DNA of 28,706 nucleotides from Gallionellaceae bacterium (GCA_003445795.1 DMCN01000061.1:1-28706); one strand, 5' to 3'. Positions 17,420 through 25,808 are shown, counted from the stretch's first letter. The notes: generated by a model from the sequence alone, not told the origin. A program made the numbers and translations.

Positions 17420-18421
17420 CTAACGCGCGTCGTTGAAATAGGCGCCCTCGATCTCAAGCAGCAGGTCGGAACGACAGATGTTGGAATGCAGATAGACCGC
17501 CTTGCAGGCAGTGCCAAACTCGGCGCGCACCTTGTCCTGCACCATGGCGAGATCGTGCTCGTGGCGCACATACACCTTGAGCAGCATGCGTCCCTGTGCG
17601 GGGTCGTAATGCGGGATCTGTTGCAGCAGGGTGCGGATGTTGAGCAGGGTCTCGGCGGTCTGCTTGGCGCTATCGCCCAGATGCAGGGTCTCGAAACCGA
17701 CAATGCTGGCGGTGCCGGAGATGAAGAAACAATCCTGCCCGCCCAGCGTCACCGACAGGGCGCGCACGAAGATCGGGCTCTTGGGGCCGAACTTGTCCGG
17801 ATAATGATAGGCGCTGACTTGGCGCGGGTTCTCCACCGCTTTGCCCGGCTGCTTGCCGGCCATGAAATAGATGGTCAGCGAACCGCTGTTGCTGCCCAGC
17901 GCGCTCGCCGCGGGGACGTCCTCCTCGCCGATGCTGCGACCGTTGGCGACGAAGGCGGCATGCCGCCCGACGTTGAAGCCGCGATAGCGCTCGAGGCCGT
18001 TCTCGTCGTCGTTGATCTGCGGGAAGTAGTGCCAGACGCGCAACAGGTTGCGGTACTCGAAACGGTCGATGAACCCGAAGATGCGCATGTAGGCCTGCGA
18101 TGCCAGCGTTTCCAGCGTCTCGCCCGCGCGTTGCGGCAGCGTCAGGCTGGCGAACAGCACCTTGCCGTCGGTGCTGCCGCAGATGCCCTCGTGCTCGCAC
18201 GCGCTCACCGGGGCATCGCTGGTCCACACCTCGAAACTGCTGTGTTTGCCACCAAGCACCGGGATGTCCACCCACAACGGCGCGCATGCCGTCTGCGGCA
18301 ACGGCAGCGGCTGACCGAAGCCGATCACGCTCAATACCTTGCCGCTGCTGCTTTCGAGATACGCGCCGACTTCACCGGCATCCAGATAGGCCAGACCGAA
18401 TTGCGTGCCGCCACTTCGCAT
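17420..18421 (-). CDS. XanB2-type chorismatase (3-/4-hydroxybenzoate synthase)
   Basis: Predicted 333-residue cytoplasmic enzyme of the FkbO/Hyg5/XanB2 chorismatase family, splitting chorismate into pyruvate and a hydroxybenzoate or dihydrobenzoate product. Visible landmarks are LRVWHYFPQIN (about 127-137), RYRGFNVGRHAAF (145-157), ALGSNSG, PRQVSAYHYP (199-208), ISGTASIVG (234-242) and ICRSDLLLEIEG (315-326), the last holding the Glu thought to be catalytic. Where I recall VGHE/VGHR after the TASI motif, this protein has VGFET. In xanthomonadin clusters this enzyme supplies the hydroxybenzoate starter. It begins one base after the halogenase stop, the closest coupling in the operon. Whether it yields 3-HBA, 4-HBA or both cannot be told. 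Confidence 0.9.
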   Translation of the reverse strand: MRSGGTQFGLAYLDAGEVGAYLESSSGKVLSVIGFGQPLPLPQTACAPLWVDIPVLGGKHSSFEVWTSDAPVSACEHEGICGSTDGKVLFASLTLPQRAGETLETLASQAYMRIFGFIDRFEYRNLLRVWHYFPQINDDENGLERYRGFNVGRHAAFVANGRSIGEEDVPAASALGSNSGSLTIYFMAGKQPGKAVENPRQVSAYHYPDKFGPKSPIFVRALSVTLGGQDCFFISGTASIVGFETLHLGDSAKQTAETLLNIRTLLQQIPHYDPAQGRMLLKVYVRHEHDLAMVQDKVRAEFGTACKAVYLHSNICRSDLLLEIEGAYFNDAR

Positions 18422-18422
18422 A

Positions 18423-19733
18423 TCAGCCCGTCACACCGATATCCATGACCTGGATGGAGCGTTTGCGTTTGCGCCAGGCCATGAAGCTGGATTTCAGATG
18501 GAGCAGCGAACCGCCGTAATACATCACCTTGAACATGAACAGCCACCAGGTATAGCGATCGGTGCGATAGACATCTCCGGTCAGGATGGAGATCAGCGCA
18601 CGCTTGATCTTGCTTTCGGTACCTTTGAACATGAGCAGGTTGCGCATGGCCGGGGTGGTGATGCGATAGATGAACCAGGAGAATATCTTCGGTCCTTCCA
18701 TGATGGCCCGGTCGAATTCCTTCAGGGCCTGCTGCGCCTCCTGCGGCTTGCTCAGACAGCGCTCGACCGCGGTGGCACCGGCGAAGGAACTGGCCATCGC
18801 GAGGAACACGCCGGAAGAGAAGATCGGGTCGATGAAGGCAAAGGCGTCGCCCAGCAGGATGTAGTTCTCGCCGGAGGAACGCTCGGACAGGTAAGAGAAG
18901 TTGCCGGTGGCCGTGACCGGCGTTTCCAGTTTGGCATCCTTCATGCGTTCCATCAGCGCGGGGCACATGGCGATGGTATCCATGAAGAACTTGGTCATAT
19001 CGGTCTTGCGCGTCTTCATGTAGTACGGCCAGCAGGTCGCGCCTATGCTGGTGTTGCCGTCGGGCAGCGGGATGAACCAGAACCAGCCGTGGTCGAACCA
19101 GAACAGGCTGATGTTGCCTTCCACCTCGCCCTCGAGACGCTTCACGCCGGAAAAATGGCCGAACATGGCTGCGCTGTTGTGTTTCTTGTTGCGGTGTTTC
19201 ATGCCGAAATGGTTGGACAGGAAGGTGTCGCGACCGGAGGCGTCCACCACGAACTTGGCGCGGATGCGCTGCGTCTGTCCGTCCTTGTCCATCGTGTCCA
19301 CCAGCGCTTCCGCGCCTGGCTGGAACTTGATGTCGGTGACCTTGCATTGCTCGACCACGCGCGCGCCCTTGGCGGCGGCATTCTTGAACATGACCTCGTC
19401 GAACTCGTCGCGGCGCACCTGATAGGCGGAAGGCCAGGTGTTGTCCAGCGCGTCGTTGAAGTCGATCATCACCGGCGCCGGATGCCAGGGCGAGACGAAC
19501 TCTGCCCCCAGTTTCACAATACCGATGCGTTTGATCTCGTCCAGCAGACCGAGCTCTTCGAACATAGGCATGTTCATCGGCAGCAGCGACTCGCCAATAT
19601 GGAAACGCGGGTGTTTGTCCTTCTCCAGCATCAGCACATCGCGCCCGCGCTGCGCCAGCAATGCCGCAATCGTTGAACCGGCCGGACCGCCGCCGATCAC
19701 CAGTACTTCACACGAACTTTCTTGCCCGACCAT
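18423..19733 (-). CDS. FAD-dependent halogenase-like oxidoreductase (tryptophan halogenase family)
   Basis: Predicted 436-residue flavoprotein. AAGGAG just before the ATG at 19733 decides the start over a GTG two codons upstream. The FAD-binding loop is IGGGPAGSTIA near the N-terminus, followed by RFHIGESLLP. Two halogenase hallmarks are seen: a Lys in VKLGAEF (about 74), at the place of the catalytic Lys, and WFWFIP (about 217-222), the WxWxIP motif. DPIFSSGVFLA matches the late family motif. Such enzymes chlorinate or brominate aromatic rings with reduced flavin; no flavin reductase is in the window. Directly upstream of the chorismatase, it may halogenate the aryl head group, as in brominated xanthomonadins. 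A simple oxygenase role is the alternative. Confidence 0.87.
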   Translation of the reverse strand: MVGQESSCEVLVIGGGPAGSTIAALLAQRGRDVLMLEKDKHPRFHIGESLLPMNMPMFEELGLLDEIKRIGIVKLGAEFVSPWHPAPVMIDFNDALDNTWPSAYQVRRDEFDEVMFKNAAAKGARVVEQCKVTDIKFQPGAEALVDTMDKDGQTQRIRAKFVVDASGRDTFLSNHFGMKHRNKKHNSAAMFGHFSGVKRLEGEVEGNISLFWFDHGWFWFIPLPDGNTSIGATCWPYYMKTRKTDMTKFFMDTIAMCPALMERMKDAKLETPVTATGNFSYLSERSSGENYILLGDAFAFIDPIFSSGVFLAMASSFAGATAVERCLSKPQEAQQALKEFDRAIMEGPKIFSWFIYRITTPAMRNLLMFKGTESKIKRALISILTGDVYRTDRYTWWLFMFKVMYYGGSLLHLKSSFMAWRKRKRSIQVMDIGVTG

Positions 19734-19842
19734 GATCACTCCTTAAGCTTGCGGCCGCCTGTAAAGATCAAAACTTCGTCGCGATACTGCGCTGCTCGAA
19801 ACCCTGAATCTTTCGGGATAGCCTTATTGTGCAGGGTTGGCG

Positions 19843-20247
19843 CTATTCGGCCTTGTTGACCTCGATGCGGGTCAGCAATTGATCCCCCCCTGAATTGAGG
19901 GTCAAGATCCCCTCTCCCTTGTACGAATATTGAATGACCCAGCGATCCGGTCCGAAATAGAATGGGATGGCATTCTTGCCGGTGGGGTGCTGCCATTGTT
20001 TGGTCGGCGGTCCGATCAGCTTCTCGACTTGCGGCAAGGTCATGCCAATCTTCAGTTTGGCGAATTTGCTGCCCGCCGCGGGTTTGCCAACGATGGCGCC
20101 TTCGGGGGCGGCCTCTTTCTTGGTACTTTCCTTGGCCGGAGCGGATTTGCTGGTGCTTGTAGACTCGGTTGTTGCAGCCTGGCGCGACGCACAGGCAGTC
20201 AACGATGCGGCAGTGATGACGATGAGGAACAGATTGATATGTTTCAT
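19843..20247 (-). CDS. Small lipoprotein with a BamE/SmpA-like domain
   Basis: Predicted 134-residue lipoprotein. AAGGAG lies before the ATG, and the signal peptide ends in LTAC, lipidated at Cys19. A Ser/Thr/Ala/Lys-rich linker (about 20-55) is followed by a compact domain starting LKIGMTLPQVEKLIGPPTK, the two-helix signature of SmpA/OmlA (BamE) folds, then a beta sheet (FGPDRWVIQYSY, GILTLNSGG). It stands alone between gaps of about 105 bases within the cluster and may have its own promoter. A role in envelope assembly is possible; a link to the product is only positional. Confidence 0.8.
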   Translation of the reverse strand: MKHINLFLIVITAASLTACASRQAATTESTSTSKSAPAKESTKKEAAPEGAIVGKPAAGSKFAKLKIGMTLPQVEKLIGPPTKQWQHPTGKNAIPFYFGPDRWVIQYSYKGEGILTLNSGGDQLLTRIEVNKAE

Positions 20248-20352
20248 TTCAGTCTCCTTGCTTTAGCCACGCCGGTCGGCGTTGTCGATCTCCCTATATT
20301 CGCCGGGCATCTTAACCGACCCCCCATTACCGGGCAACCAAAGGCGTGGCAT

Positions 20353-22677
20353 TCAGCCATCATTCCTGACTATTAAGATTGCAGAAAAGACCAGGCTGAA
20401 CACCGCACCGGCCGCTACGGTGGAACCGATGGCACTCAGCACCGGTGATTGCGAGAACGACAGCAGGCCGAAACCCAGCACCGTGGAGGCATTGGCGAAC
20501 AACAGCGAGGTGACGGTACGCTCGCGATCCTGCGCCGAAGTGCAGCGATGGTCGAAGAACAGCGCGTAGTTGGAGCCAACCGCCACCACCAGCAACAGGC
20601 CGATCAGGTGGAAGATGGACAGGGTTTGTCCGCTGAGCACCAGCCAGGCAGTCACCGCGACGACGGCCGCCACCAGCGGCAGCGACACTTCCAGCACACG
20701 GCGGACCGAGCGCAGGCTGACGAGCAGCAGCACGACGATGGCCAGCGCGCCAAGCAGCGCGTTCTTGCTGGCTTCATGGCGGTAATCGCGGAACATCTGT
20801 TCGGATTCGTGCTTCATGTCGAGCAGCACGAACGATGTCCCGGCGGCGCGGCGTATACCCTGTTCTATCCCCGGTGCGTCCTTGACGCCGCGCAGCGGCA
20901 ACATCACCGACCAGCCGCCCTCGCGCCGCACCAGGAAGGTGTCGAGTTTCAGGCCCAGCGCCGTACCCTGCAACGCAGTGCGATCGAGCAGTGGCTGCTG
21001 CTTCGCCGTGGCGACTTCCTGGCCGAACGGCGCAAAGGTACCGCTGCGGAAAGGCAGGCCACGCAGGGCCTCGTTCATGTTGCGGCGCAACTCGAATTCG
21101 CCGGGCAGCGCGGCCTGCCGCTCCAACTGCGCCTTGCGGCTGGGCAGAGGCGGTGCATCGAAGCCTGCCAGCAGGCCGCGCGCCACCAGATCGCGCATGA
21201 CGGGGACGAGTTCTTCGCTTTGCTGCAGGGCGTTCTCTTCGTCGCTGCCGTTGAGCACCAGCATGTAGCGCACGTCCGGCGCGCCCATGTCGCGGCGCAA
21301 CTGTTCGTCCAGCGCCAGCGATTCCTTCGAGATCGGGCTCATGCTCGCCAGGCTGTCGTTCCACAACGCGTCGCGCTTGAACACGATGAACACCACCGCC
21401 AGCGCGGTCGCCGCCAGCAGCACGAAACGCGCGCGCGGCGCGCGATGCACCAGCGCCATCAGCAGTCCGCCCAGCCGCCGCGGGGGATGTACCGCGAAAC
21501 CCTGTGGCAGCAGTTGCGGCAGCACCCAGCGCGTGGTGCTCACCGCACCGATGAGTCCGGCGATGGAGAACAGGCCCAGTTGCGCCAGCCCGGTGAAGCC
21601 GGAGAACAGCATGGCGGAGAAACCGCAGATGGAGAGCAGCACACCCAACCGCATGGTCGGCCAGATGCGCTTGAGGGTGCTTTGCGGCGTGCCCTTCTGC
21701 TCGATCTGGGTGAACAGGTAGATGGCGTAATCCACGCCTTCGCCAATCAGGGTGACGCCGAAGCCGAGCGTGATGCCGTGCACACTGCCGAAGCCCACGC
21801 TCACCGCGGCGATACCCGCCAGCGCGCCGGTCGCCACCGGGAACAGGCCCAGCGCCAGCACGCGCGGCGAACGGTACAGCGACAACAGCATGGCCGCCAC
21901 CAGGGCGACCGCGATGAACGAGAGACGCTCGGCATCATCCCTGATGGAAGCGCGCGACTGCACCGAGAATACGCCGGGACCGGTCATGCGCACTTGCGCG
22001 CCAGCCGCTTCCGGCAATGTCTTGCGCGCCTCGTCGAACGCGCCCTGGATCGCCAGCATGGCGCGTTCCTGCGCGTCGATGTCGTTGCCCGCACCTTTGG
22101 TGTGCGCCAGCAGCATGGCGCGCGCGCCGTCGCCGGAGAACCACACGTCGTCCTGCACCAGCGGTTGTGCCTGTCCCTGCAACTGTTCGAGCATGTGGAT
22201 CAGTTCGCCGCTGGGGTCGGCTGGCAGCACGCGCTGCGCCATGCCGCTCATCGGGGTGGAGAGCAGGTCGAGATAGTAGGTCAGGCTGTCGCGCAGTCCT
22301 GCGGCGGAGAAACGCTGAGTGGTAACCGCGTCGCTGAGCAGATAGCGGTTGCGCCAGAGCAGGTCAAAGTCCTTCTCCATGCCGGCCTGCTCGCCGTTGT
22401 TCACCGCCGCCAGTTCCGGCGCGGTGCGCAATTTGGCCGCCATGAGTTTGCTGATCTGCGCCAGTTGCGGGGCCGGGGCGCCTTCCACGCCGACCAGGAT
22501 CAGGCGCGACACCACGCCATCGCGCAACTGCTCGACCATGATCTTCTGGGTGGGCGTGGGGTCGCGCGGCATGAACGCCGACATGTCGGCGGTGAACAGC
22601 GAACGGCTGATGATCCACACGCAGACCGCGACGAACGCGAGCCAGACGAACACCGCCAGATATCTGCGCAGCTTCAC
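20353..22677 (-). CDS. MMPL/RND family exporter (COG4258 type)
   Basis: Predicted 774-residue inner-membrane transporter. One N-terminal helix (about 5-25) is followed by a large periplasmic loop, a block of helices (about 235-385), another helix near 415-435, a second large loop, and a final helix block (about 630-770): the RND duplication with 12 segments. GEGVDYAIYLF is typical of MMPL proteins. The GTG start overlaps the stop of the LolA-like gene (GTGA). This exporter type is a constant member of aryl polyene and xanthomonadin clusters, where it is thought to move the lipid-linked pigment from the inner membrane. Confidence 0.93.
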   Translation of the reverse strand: MKLRRYLAVFVWLAFVAVCVWIISRSLFTADMSAFMPRDPTPTQKIMVEQLRDGVVSRLILVGVEGAPAPQLAQISKLMAAKLRTAPELAAVNNGEQAGMEKDFDLLWRNRYLLSDAVTTQRFSAAGLRDSLTYYLDLLSTPMSGMAQRVLPADPSGELIHMLEQLQGQAQPLVQDDVWFSGDGARAMLLAHTKGAGNDIDAQERAMLAIQGAFDEARKTLPEAAGAQVRMTGPGVFSVQSRASIRDDAERLSFIAVALVAAMLLSLYRSPRVLALGLFPVATGALAGIAAVSVGFGSVHGITLGFGVTLIGEGVDYAIYLFTQIEQKGTPQSTLKRIWPTMRLGVLLSICGFSAMLFSGFTGLAQLGLFSIAGLIGAVSTTRWVLPQLLPQGFAVHPPRRLGGLLMALVHRAPRARFVLLAATALAVVFIVFKRDALWNDSLASMSPISKESLALDEQLRRDMGAPDVRYMLVLNGSDEENALQQSEELVPVMRDLVARGLLAGFDAPPLPSRKAQLERQAALPGEFELRRNMNEALRGLPFRSGTFAPFGQEVATAKQQPLLDRTALQGTALGLKLDTFLVRREGGWSVMLPLRGVKDAPGIEQGIRRAAGTSFVLLDMKHESEQMFRDYRHEASKNALLGALAIVVLLLVSLRSVRRVLEVSLPLVAAVVAVTAWLVLSGQTLSIFHLIGLLLVVAVGSNYALFFDHRCTSAQDRERTVTSLLFANASTVLGFGLLSFSQSPVLSAIGSTVAAGAVFSLVFSAILIVRNDG

Positions 22678-23270
22678 GGCCGCTCCCCGCTGATCGTCAT
22701 GGTGTCGCGATCACCGCTTGCTTCCAGCATCTCGATGACGGTGACACGGTCGCCGCGGCCGGAGATGACGATCTCTTTCACCATGGCGCGCGTCTTTTGC
22801 TCCAGCGGCAGCAGTTTCATGCGCCACTTCGCCGCATCACCTTTCAGCTCGACCTTGTAGAAGCGCTGCAGCATGGGCAGGTCTCCCGCCAGCGTGGAGC
22901 GGATGCTCTCGACGAAGGCCCACACCGCCGGATACTGCTGCACCACCAGCGTGCGTTTGATGTTGCGCGTCCTGTTCTCGATGGTGAGCACGCCGCCATC
23001 CAGCACCAGGCTCTCGTCCTTGGGCTCGAGCGTGTGTTTCTCCAGATGTCCGGGCGCCTGGAACGACAGCGTGCCGGACGAGGTCAGCGGCACATCCAGC
23101 ACGGCCAGGTGTTTTCGCTCGACGAACTTGCCCTGCGAACTTTGCACCTGCGCCAGGCTCTGCATCAGTTGCGGCAAACCCCAGCCGGTCGCGGGCACGG
23201 ACGAGGCGGCTTCCTCCGCAAGTGCGCCGGCGGAGAACAGGCAAAGCGACAGCAGCAATAAGCGCATCAT
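22674..23270 (-). CDS. LolA-like outer membrane lipoprotein carrier family protein
   Basis: Predicted 198-residue periplasmic protein. The ATG at 23270 overlaps the TGA of the upstream gene (ATGA) and leads into a signal peptide (LLLLSLCLFSAGALA). The mature part, with QSSQGKFVERKHLAVLDVPLTSSGTLSFQ split over several strands, matches the LolA/LolB fold that binds acyl chains. It is distinct from housekeeping LolA, because it is embedded between an acyltransferase and an MMPL exporter. It probably carries the acylated or lipid-linked product across the periplasm. Confidence 0.88.
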   Translation of the reverse strand: MMRLLLLSLCLFSAGALAEEAASSVPATGWGLPQLMQSLAQVQSSQGKFVERKHLAVLDVPLTSSGTLSFQAPGHLEKHTLEPKDESLVLDGGVLTIENRTRNIKRTLVVQQYPAVWAFVESIRSTLAGDLPMLQRFYKVELKGDAAKWRMKLLPLEQKTRAMVKEIVISGRGDRVTVIEMLEASGDRDTMTISGERP

Positions 23271-24187
23271 GATTTCCAGAAATCGTAGAAGTTGAACCAG
23301 TTGTAGGGAGCCTCGTGGCAATAGTGTTCGATGCGTTCCACATAACGCTGCTGCGCCTTGCGGATCAGTTCATTGCGCGGCAGTTCGCTGTCACTCATGT
23401 TCAGCAACTCCTCGAAATACAGATCGTAACGGTTGCCGCCGCGGTACACGCCGACCATCAGCAGCACCGGGCTCTTCAGCATATACGCCATGCGCAGCGG
23501 GCCGGTGGGAAACTTTGCGGGTTGGCCGAGAAAATCCCAACTCACATTGCCGCTGCCGTTCTCCAGGCCGCGGTCGGCAAGGATGCCGATGAATTCGCCG
23601 CGCTGCAAAGCCTGCTCGACCCTGAGCATGGAATCCACCTTGCCCAGTGCGATCACTTGTTGCGCCAGGTCGGGGTTGATCGCTTTCAGCACCGAGTTGA
23701 GTTTGCGCGCGTTCTCCTCGTACATCACCACGCTGGCGGGCGGCCCGTCGATCTCGTCGGCATAGGCGCGCGTGATCTCGAAGCTGCCAAGATGGGCACC
23801 GAGCAGGATGCAGCCGCGCCGCTGTTCGAGCAGGCCGCGTGCCGCCTCGTCCAGGTGCACTTGCACATCGAATTTGTCGAAGCGGCCGTTGAGCAGGAAC
23901 ACGCGGTCGAGGATGGTCGAGGCAAAAGTGTGGATGTGGCGGAAACCGTCGCTGACGCGCGCCTCGCGCCCCAGCACCATGCGCAGGTACTGCTTCGAGG
24001 CGGTGCGCGCCTCGCCCGCGAACAGCAGGAAATAGAGGCAGATCGGATACAGGAACAGGCGCGCGACGCGGCGGCCCAGCTTGAGCGCGACCCAGACGAT
24101 AAAGCGGATCGCCAGCGTGTTGCTGCGCTCCGGCTTGCCCGCCCATGCGGCGGCGGGTTTCTCCGCGCTCTTGTCAGGTGTTTGCAA
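23267..24187 (-). CDS. LpxL/HtrB-like lipid A acyltransferase family protein
   Basis: Predicted 306-residue inner-membrane acyltransferase. I choose the TTG at 24187, placed seven bases after GGGAG and overlapping the end of the dehydratase gene by 14 bases; the frame continues upstream inside that gene without a better start. Hydrophobic residues at about 25-60 (FIVWVALKLG, LFLYPICLYFLLF) anchor it. GAHLGSFE holds the catalytic HxxxxE (His about 132, Glu about 137), and LADRGLENG matches a later family motif. In pigment clusters this family probably adds the polyene acyl chain from its carrier protein to a lipid acceptor. The chain ends in FNFYDFWKS, also typical. Confidence 0.9.
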   Translation of the reverse strand: MQTPDKSAEKPAAAWAGKPERSNTLAIRFIVWVALKLGRRVARLFLYPICLYFLLFAGEARTASKQYLRMVLGREARVSDGFRHIHTFASTILDRVFLLNGRFDKFDVQVHLDEAARGLLEQRRGCILLGAHLGSFEITRAYADEIDGPPASVVMYEENARKLNSVLKAINPDLAQQVIALGKVDSMLRVEQALQRGEFIGILADRGLENGSGNVSWDFLGQPAKFPTGPLRMAYMLKSPVLLMVGVYRGGNRYDLYFEELLNMSDSELPRNELIRKAQQRYVERIEHYCHEAPYNWFNFYDFWKS

Positions 24188-24473
24188 CGATGACTCCCGA
24201 CAGGACTTTGTTGCCCGCGACCGTGCAGGTGAATTCGATGCTGCCCGTGGCGCTGCGCGCATGGTCGATCTCGACCGTGTCGCCCGGCCGCGCCGGACTG
24301 AGGAACTTCGCGTTCCTGACGTTGCACGAGCTGTAGCGCACCCCTTCCGCGCGGGCGATACAGCTCAGCACCTCGGCCAACAGCAGCGCACCGGGAATGA
24401 TGGGGTTGCCGGGAAAATGTCCGGCACCGGTCGGGTGGCCTGGCGCGAACTGTAGAGTGAGTTTGCCCATCAT
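24174..24473 (-). CDS. Hotdog-fold 3-hydroxyacyl-ACP dehydratase-like protein
   Basis: Predicted 99-residue protein, shorter than FabZ (about 145-150). GHFPGNPIIPG carries the His of the FabZ/FabA active site (His19), and a Glu follows in ALLLAEVL (Glu34), one residue later than in FabZ as I align it by eye. FLSPARPGDTVEI and a final beta strand complete the fold. It would dehydrate 3-hydroxyacyl chains during polyene extension; small dehydratases of this type are usual in aryl polyene clusters. Its ATGATG start overlaps the stop of the AMP-ligase gene. Confidence 0.87.
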   Translation of the reverse strand: MMGKLTLQFAPGHPTGAGHFPGNPIIPGALLLAEVLSCIARAEGVRYSSCNVRNAKFLSPARPGDTVEIDHARSATGSIEFTCTVAGNKVLSGVIVANT

Positions 24474-25798
24474 CGTTTCGCCTGCTGCTCGCGCAGCCGC
24501 AGCAGCGATTCGCGCGTGAGCTTGCCGGTGGTATTGCGTGGCAATGCCTCGACGAAATACAGCGGGCGCGGCAGGAAGACGGCGTCCACGCTGTTGCGCA
24601 ATGCGTCCAGTATCCGTTGCGGATTCAGACCGGGGGCGACCACGAAGGCCAGCGGGCGCGTCACCGCGCCGTCGCCGTCGTCGGGCATCAGAAACACGCC
24701 GTCCTGCACACCGGGAATGGAATTCAAGTGGTGATTGAGGCTGGCCAGCGAAGTGCGCTTACCCGCAATGTTGACCAGATCGGCGGTGCGGCCGTGCAGC
24801 AGGAATGTGCCGTCGGCATTGCGCTCGATCACATCGGAGAGCGTTGATTCGATCTCGACATGGCCACCGCGCACGCGCACGCCCTGGTCATCCTGCTGCA
24901 TCTCGACGCCTGGCAGCAGCTGCCAGGCTGCGCCAGCAGTGGTGCGCCGGCTCGCGACCATGCCCGCTTCGGTGCAGCCGTAGATCTCGTACAGAGGCGC
25001 GCCGAAACGCACCTCGGATTCCGCCGCCAGTTGCGGTGCCAGCAGCGCGGTGGCACAGAGCACGAAATCGACCGACGGGATTTCTTTCGCTTCCGCCAGC
25101 AGCGTGCGCAGATGCACCGGCGTGGTGATCAAGCAGCGCGGGCGCGGCAGCGACTGCAGCCGCGCACAGATGTCTGCCGGATAGAACGGCCGCTCAGCGA
25201 CCAGCGCCAGCCCGTTCTGCATCGCCAGCAACATGCTCGATTCCAGCCCGTACATATGCTGCGCCGGGACTGTACCTAGCACCGCCATGCCGGAATCCTG
25301 CACAATGCCCAGGCGCTGCGCTTCGGCGACCGCGCCCCGGCACAGACTGCCCCAGGATTTGGCATGCGCCACCGGATCGCCGGTGGAGCCGGAAGTGAAC
25401 ACCAGAGCGGCGCTTTGCGTCTCTTCCACCTGCGGGACCAGCTTCGGCGCGACGCCTGCGAACGATGCGGGAAACGCGACGACCTCGATGTCACGCAGTT
25501 CGGTCGCACTGTCGGTCAGGCAATACAGATCGGGGTAACGTTGCGTCAGCCGCGCGACGAAATCGGCGGTGTAGTTGGGCGGCAGCAGACTGGTCTGCCC
25601 ACGCAACAACGCGGCGGCGAAACCGACCGCAAAACGGTAGCGATCCGTGCACAGGTTGAGGATATGGCGTTTGGCGGGCAGGCTGGCGGAGAGTTGCGCG
25701 ACATCGCGCAGAAAATCGGCAACCGTGACCGGCTGCCCGGCGCGCCAGGCGAACACGCCGGCGGGATCGTTGTGACGGATGATCGGGATCGCGGCCAT
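24470..25798 (-). CDS. AMP-dependent acyl/aryl ligase
   Basis: Predicted 442-residue adenylating enzyme; the ATG at 25798 lies 10 bases after the preceding gene and I prefer it to an upstream in-frame start inside that gene. Motifs in order: TSGSTGDP (135-142), YGCTEAG (273-279), HGRTADLVNIAGKR (335-348) and NTTGK near the end (catalytic-type Lys about 426). The protein is shorter than classical acyl-CoA ligases (over 500). In aryl polyene clusters this AMP-ligase loads the aromatic starter acid onto an acyl carrier protein, here probably the hydroxybenzoate from the chorismatase or its halogenated form. Confidence 0.9.
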   Translation of the reverse strand: MAAIPIIRHNDPAGVFAWRAGQPVTVADFLRDVAQLSASLPAKRHILNLCTDRYRFAVGFAAALLRGQTSLLPPNYTADFVARLTQRYPDLYCLTDSATELRDIEVVAFPASFAGVAPKLVPQVEETQSAALVFTSGSTGDPVAHAKSWGSLCRGAVAEAQRLGIVQDSGMAVLGTVPAQHMYGLESSMLLAMQNGLALVAERPFYPADICARLQSLPRPRCLITTPVHLRTLLAEAKEIPSVDFVLCATALLAPQLAAESEVRFGAPLYEIYGCTEAGMVASRRTTAGAAWQLLPGVEMQQDDQGVRVRGGHVEIESTLSDVIERNADGTFLLHGRTADLVNIAGKRTSLASLNHHLNSIPGVQDGVFLMPDDGDGAVTRPLAFVVAPGLNPQRILDALRNSVDAVFLPRPLYFVEALPRNTTGKLTRESLLRLREQQAKR

Positions 25799-25808
25799 GG
25801 TTCTCGAA

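Noticed and set aside
16289..18448. A 719-codon plus-strand frame spanning several minus-strand genes
   Set aside because: It crosses the acyltransferase, OmpV and chorismatase genes, all well supported on the other strand, and has no start signal.
19745..19758. AAGCTTGCGGCCGC, which looks like a HindIII-NotI cloning site
   Set aside because: The surrounding bases do not continue as vector sequence and lie within a natural intergenic region; a chance match in GC-rich DNA is more likely.
20449..22860. An 803-codon plus-strand frame opposite the MMPL exporter
   Set aside because: Antisense shadow: Arg/His/Gln-rich translation with no motif, while the minus strand encodes a full RND transporter.
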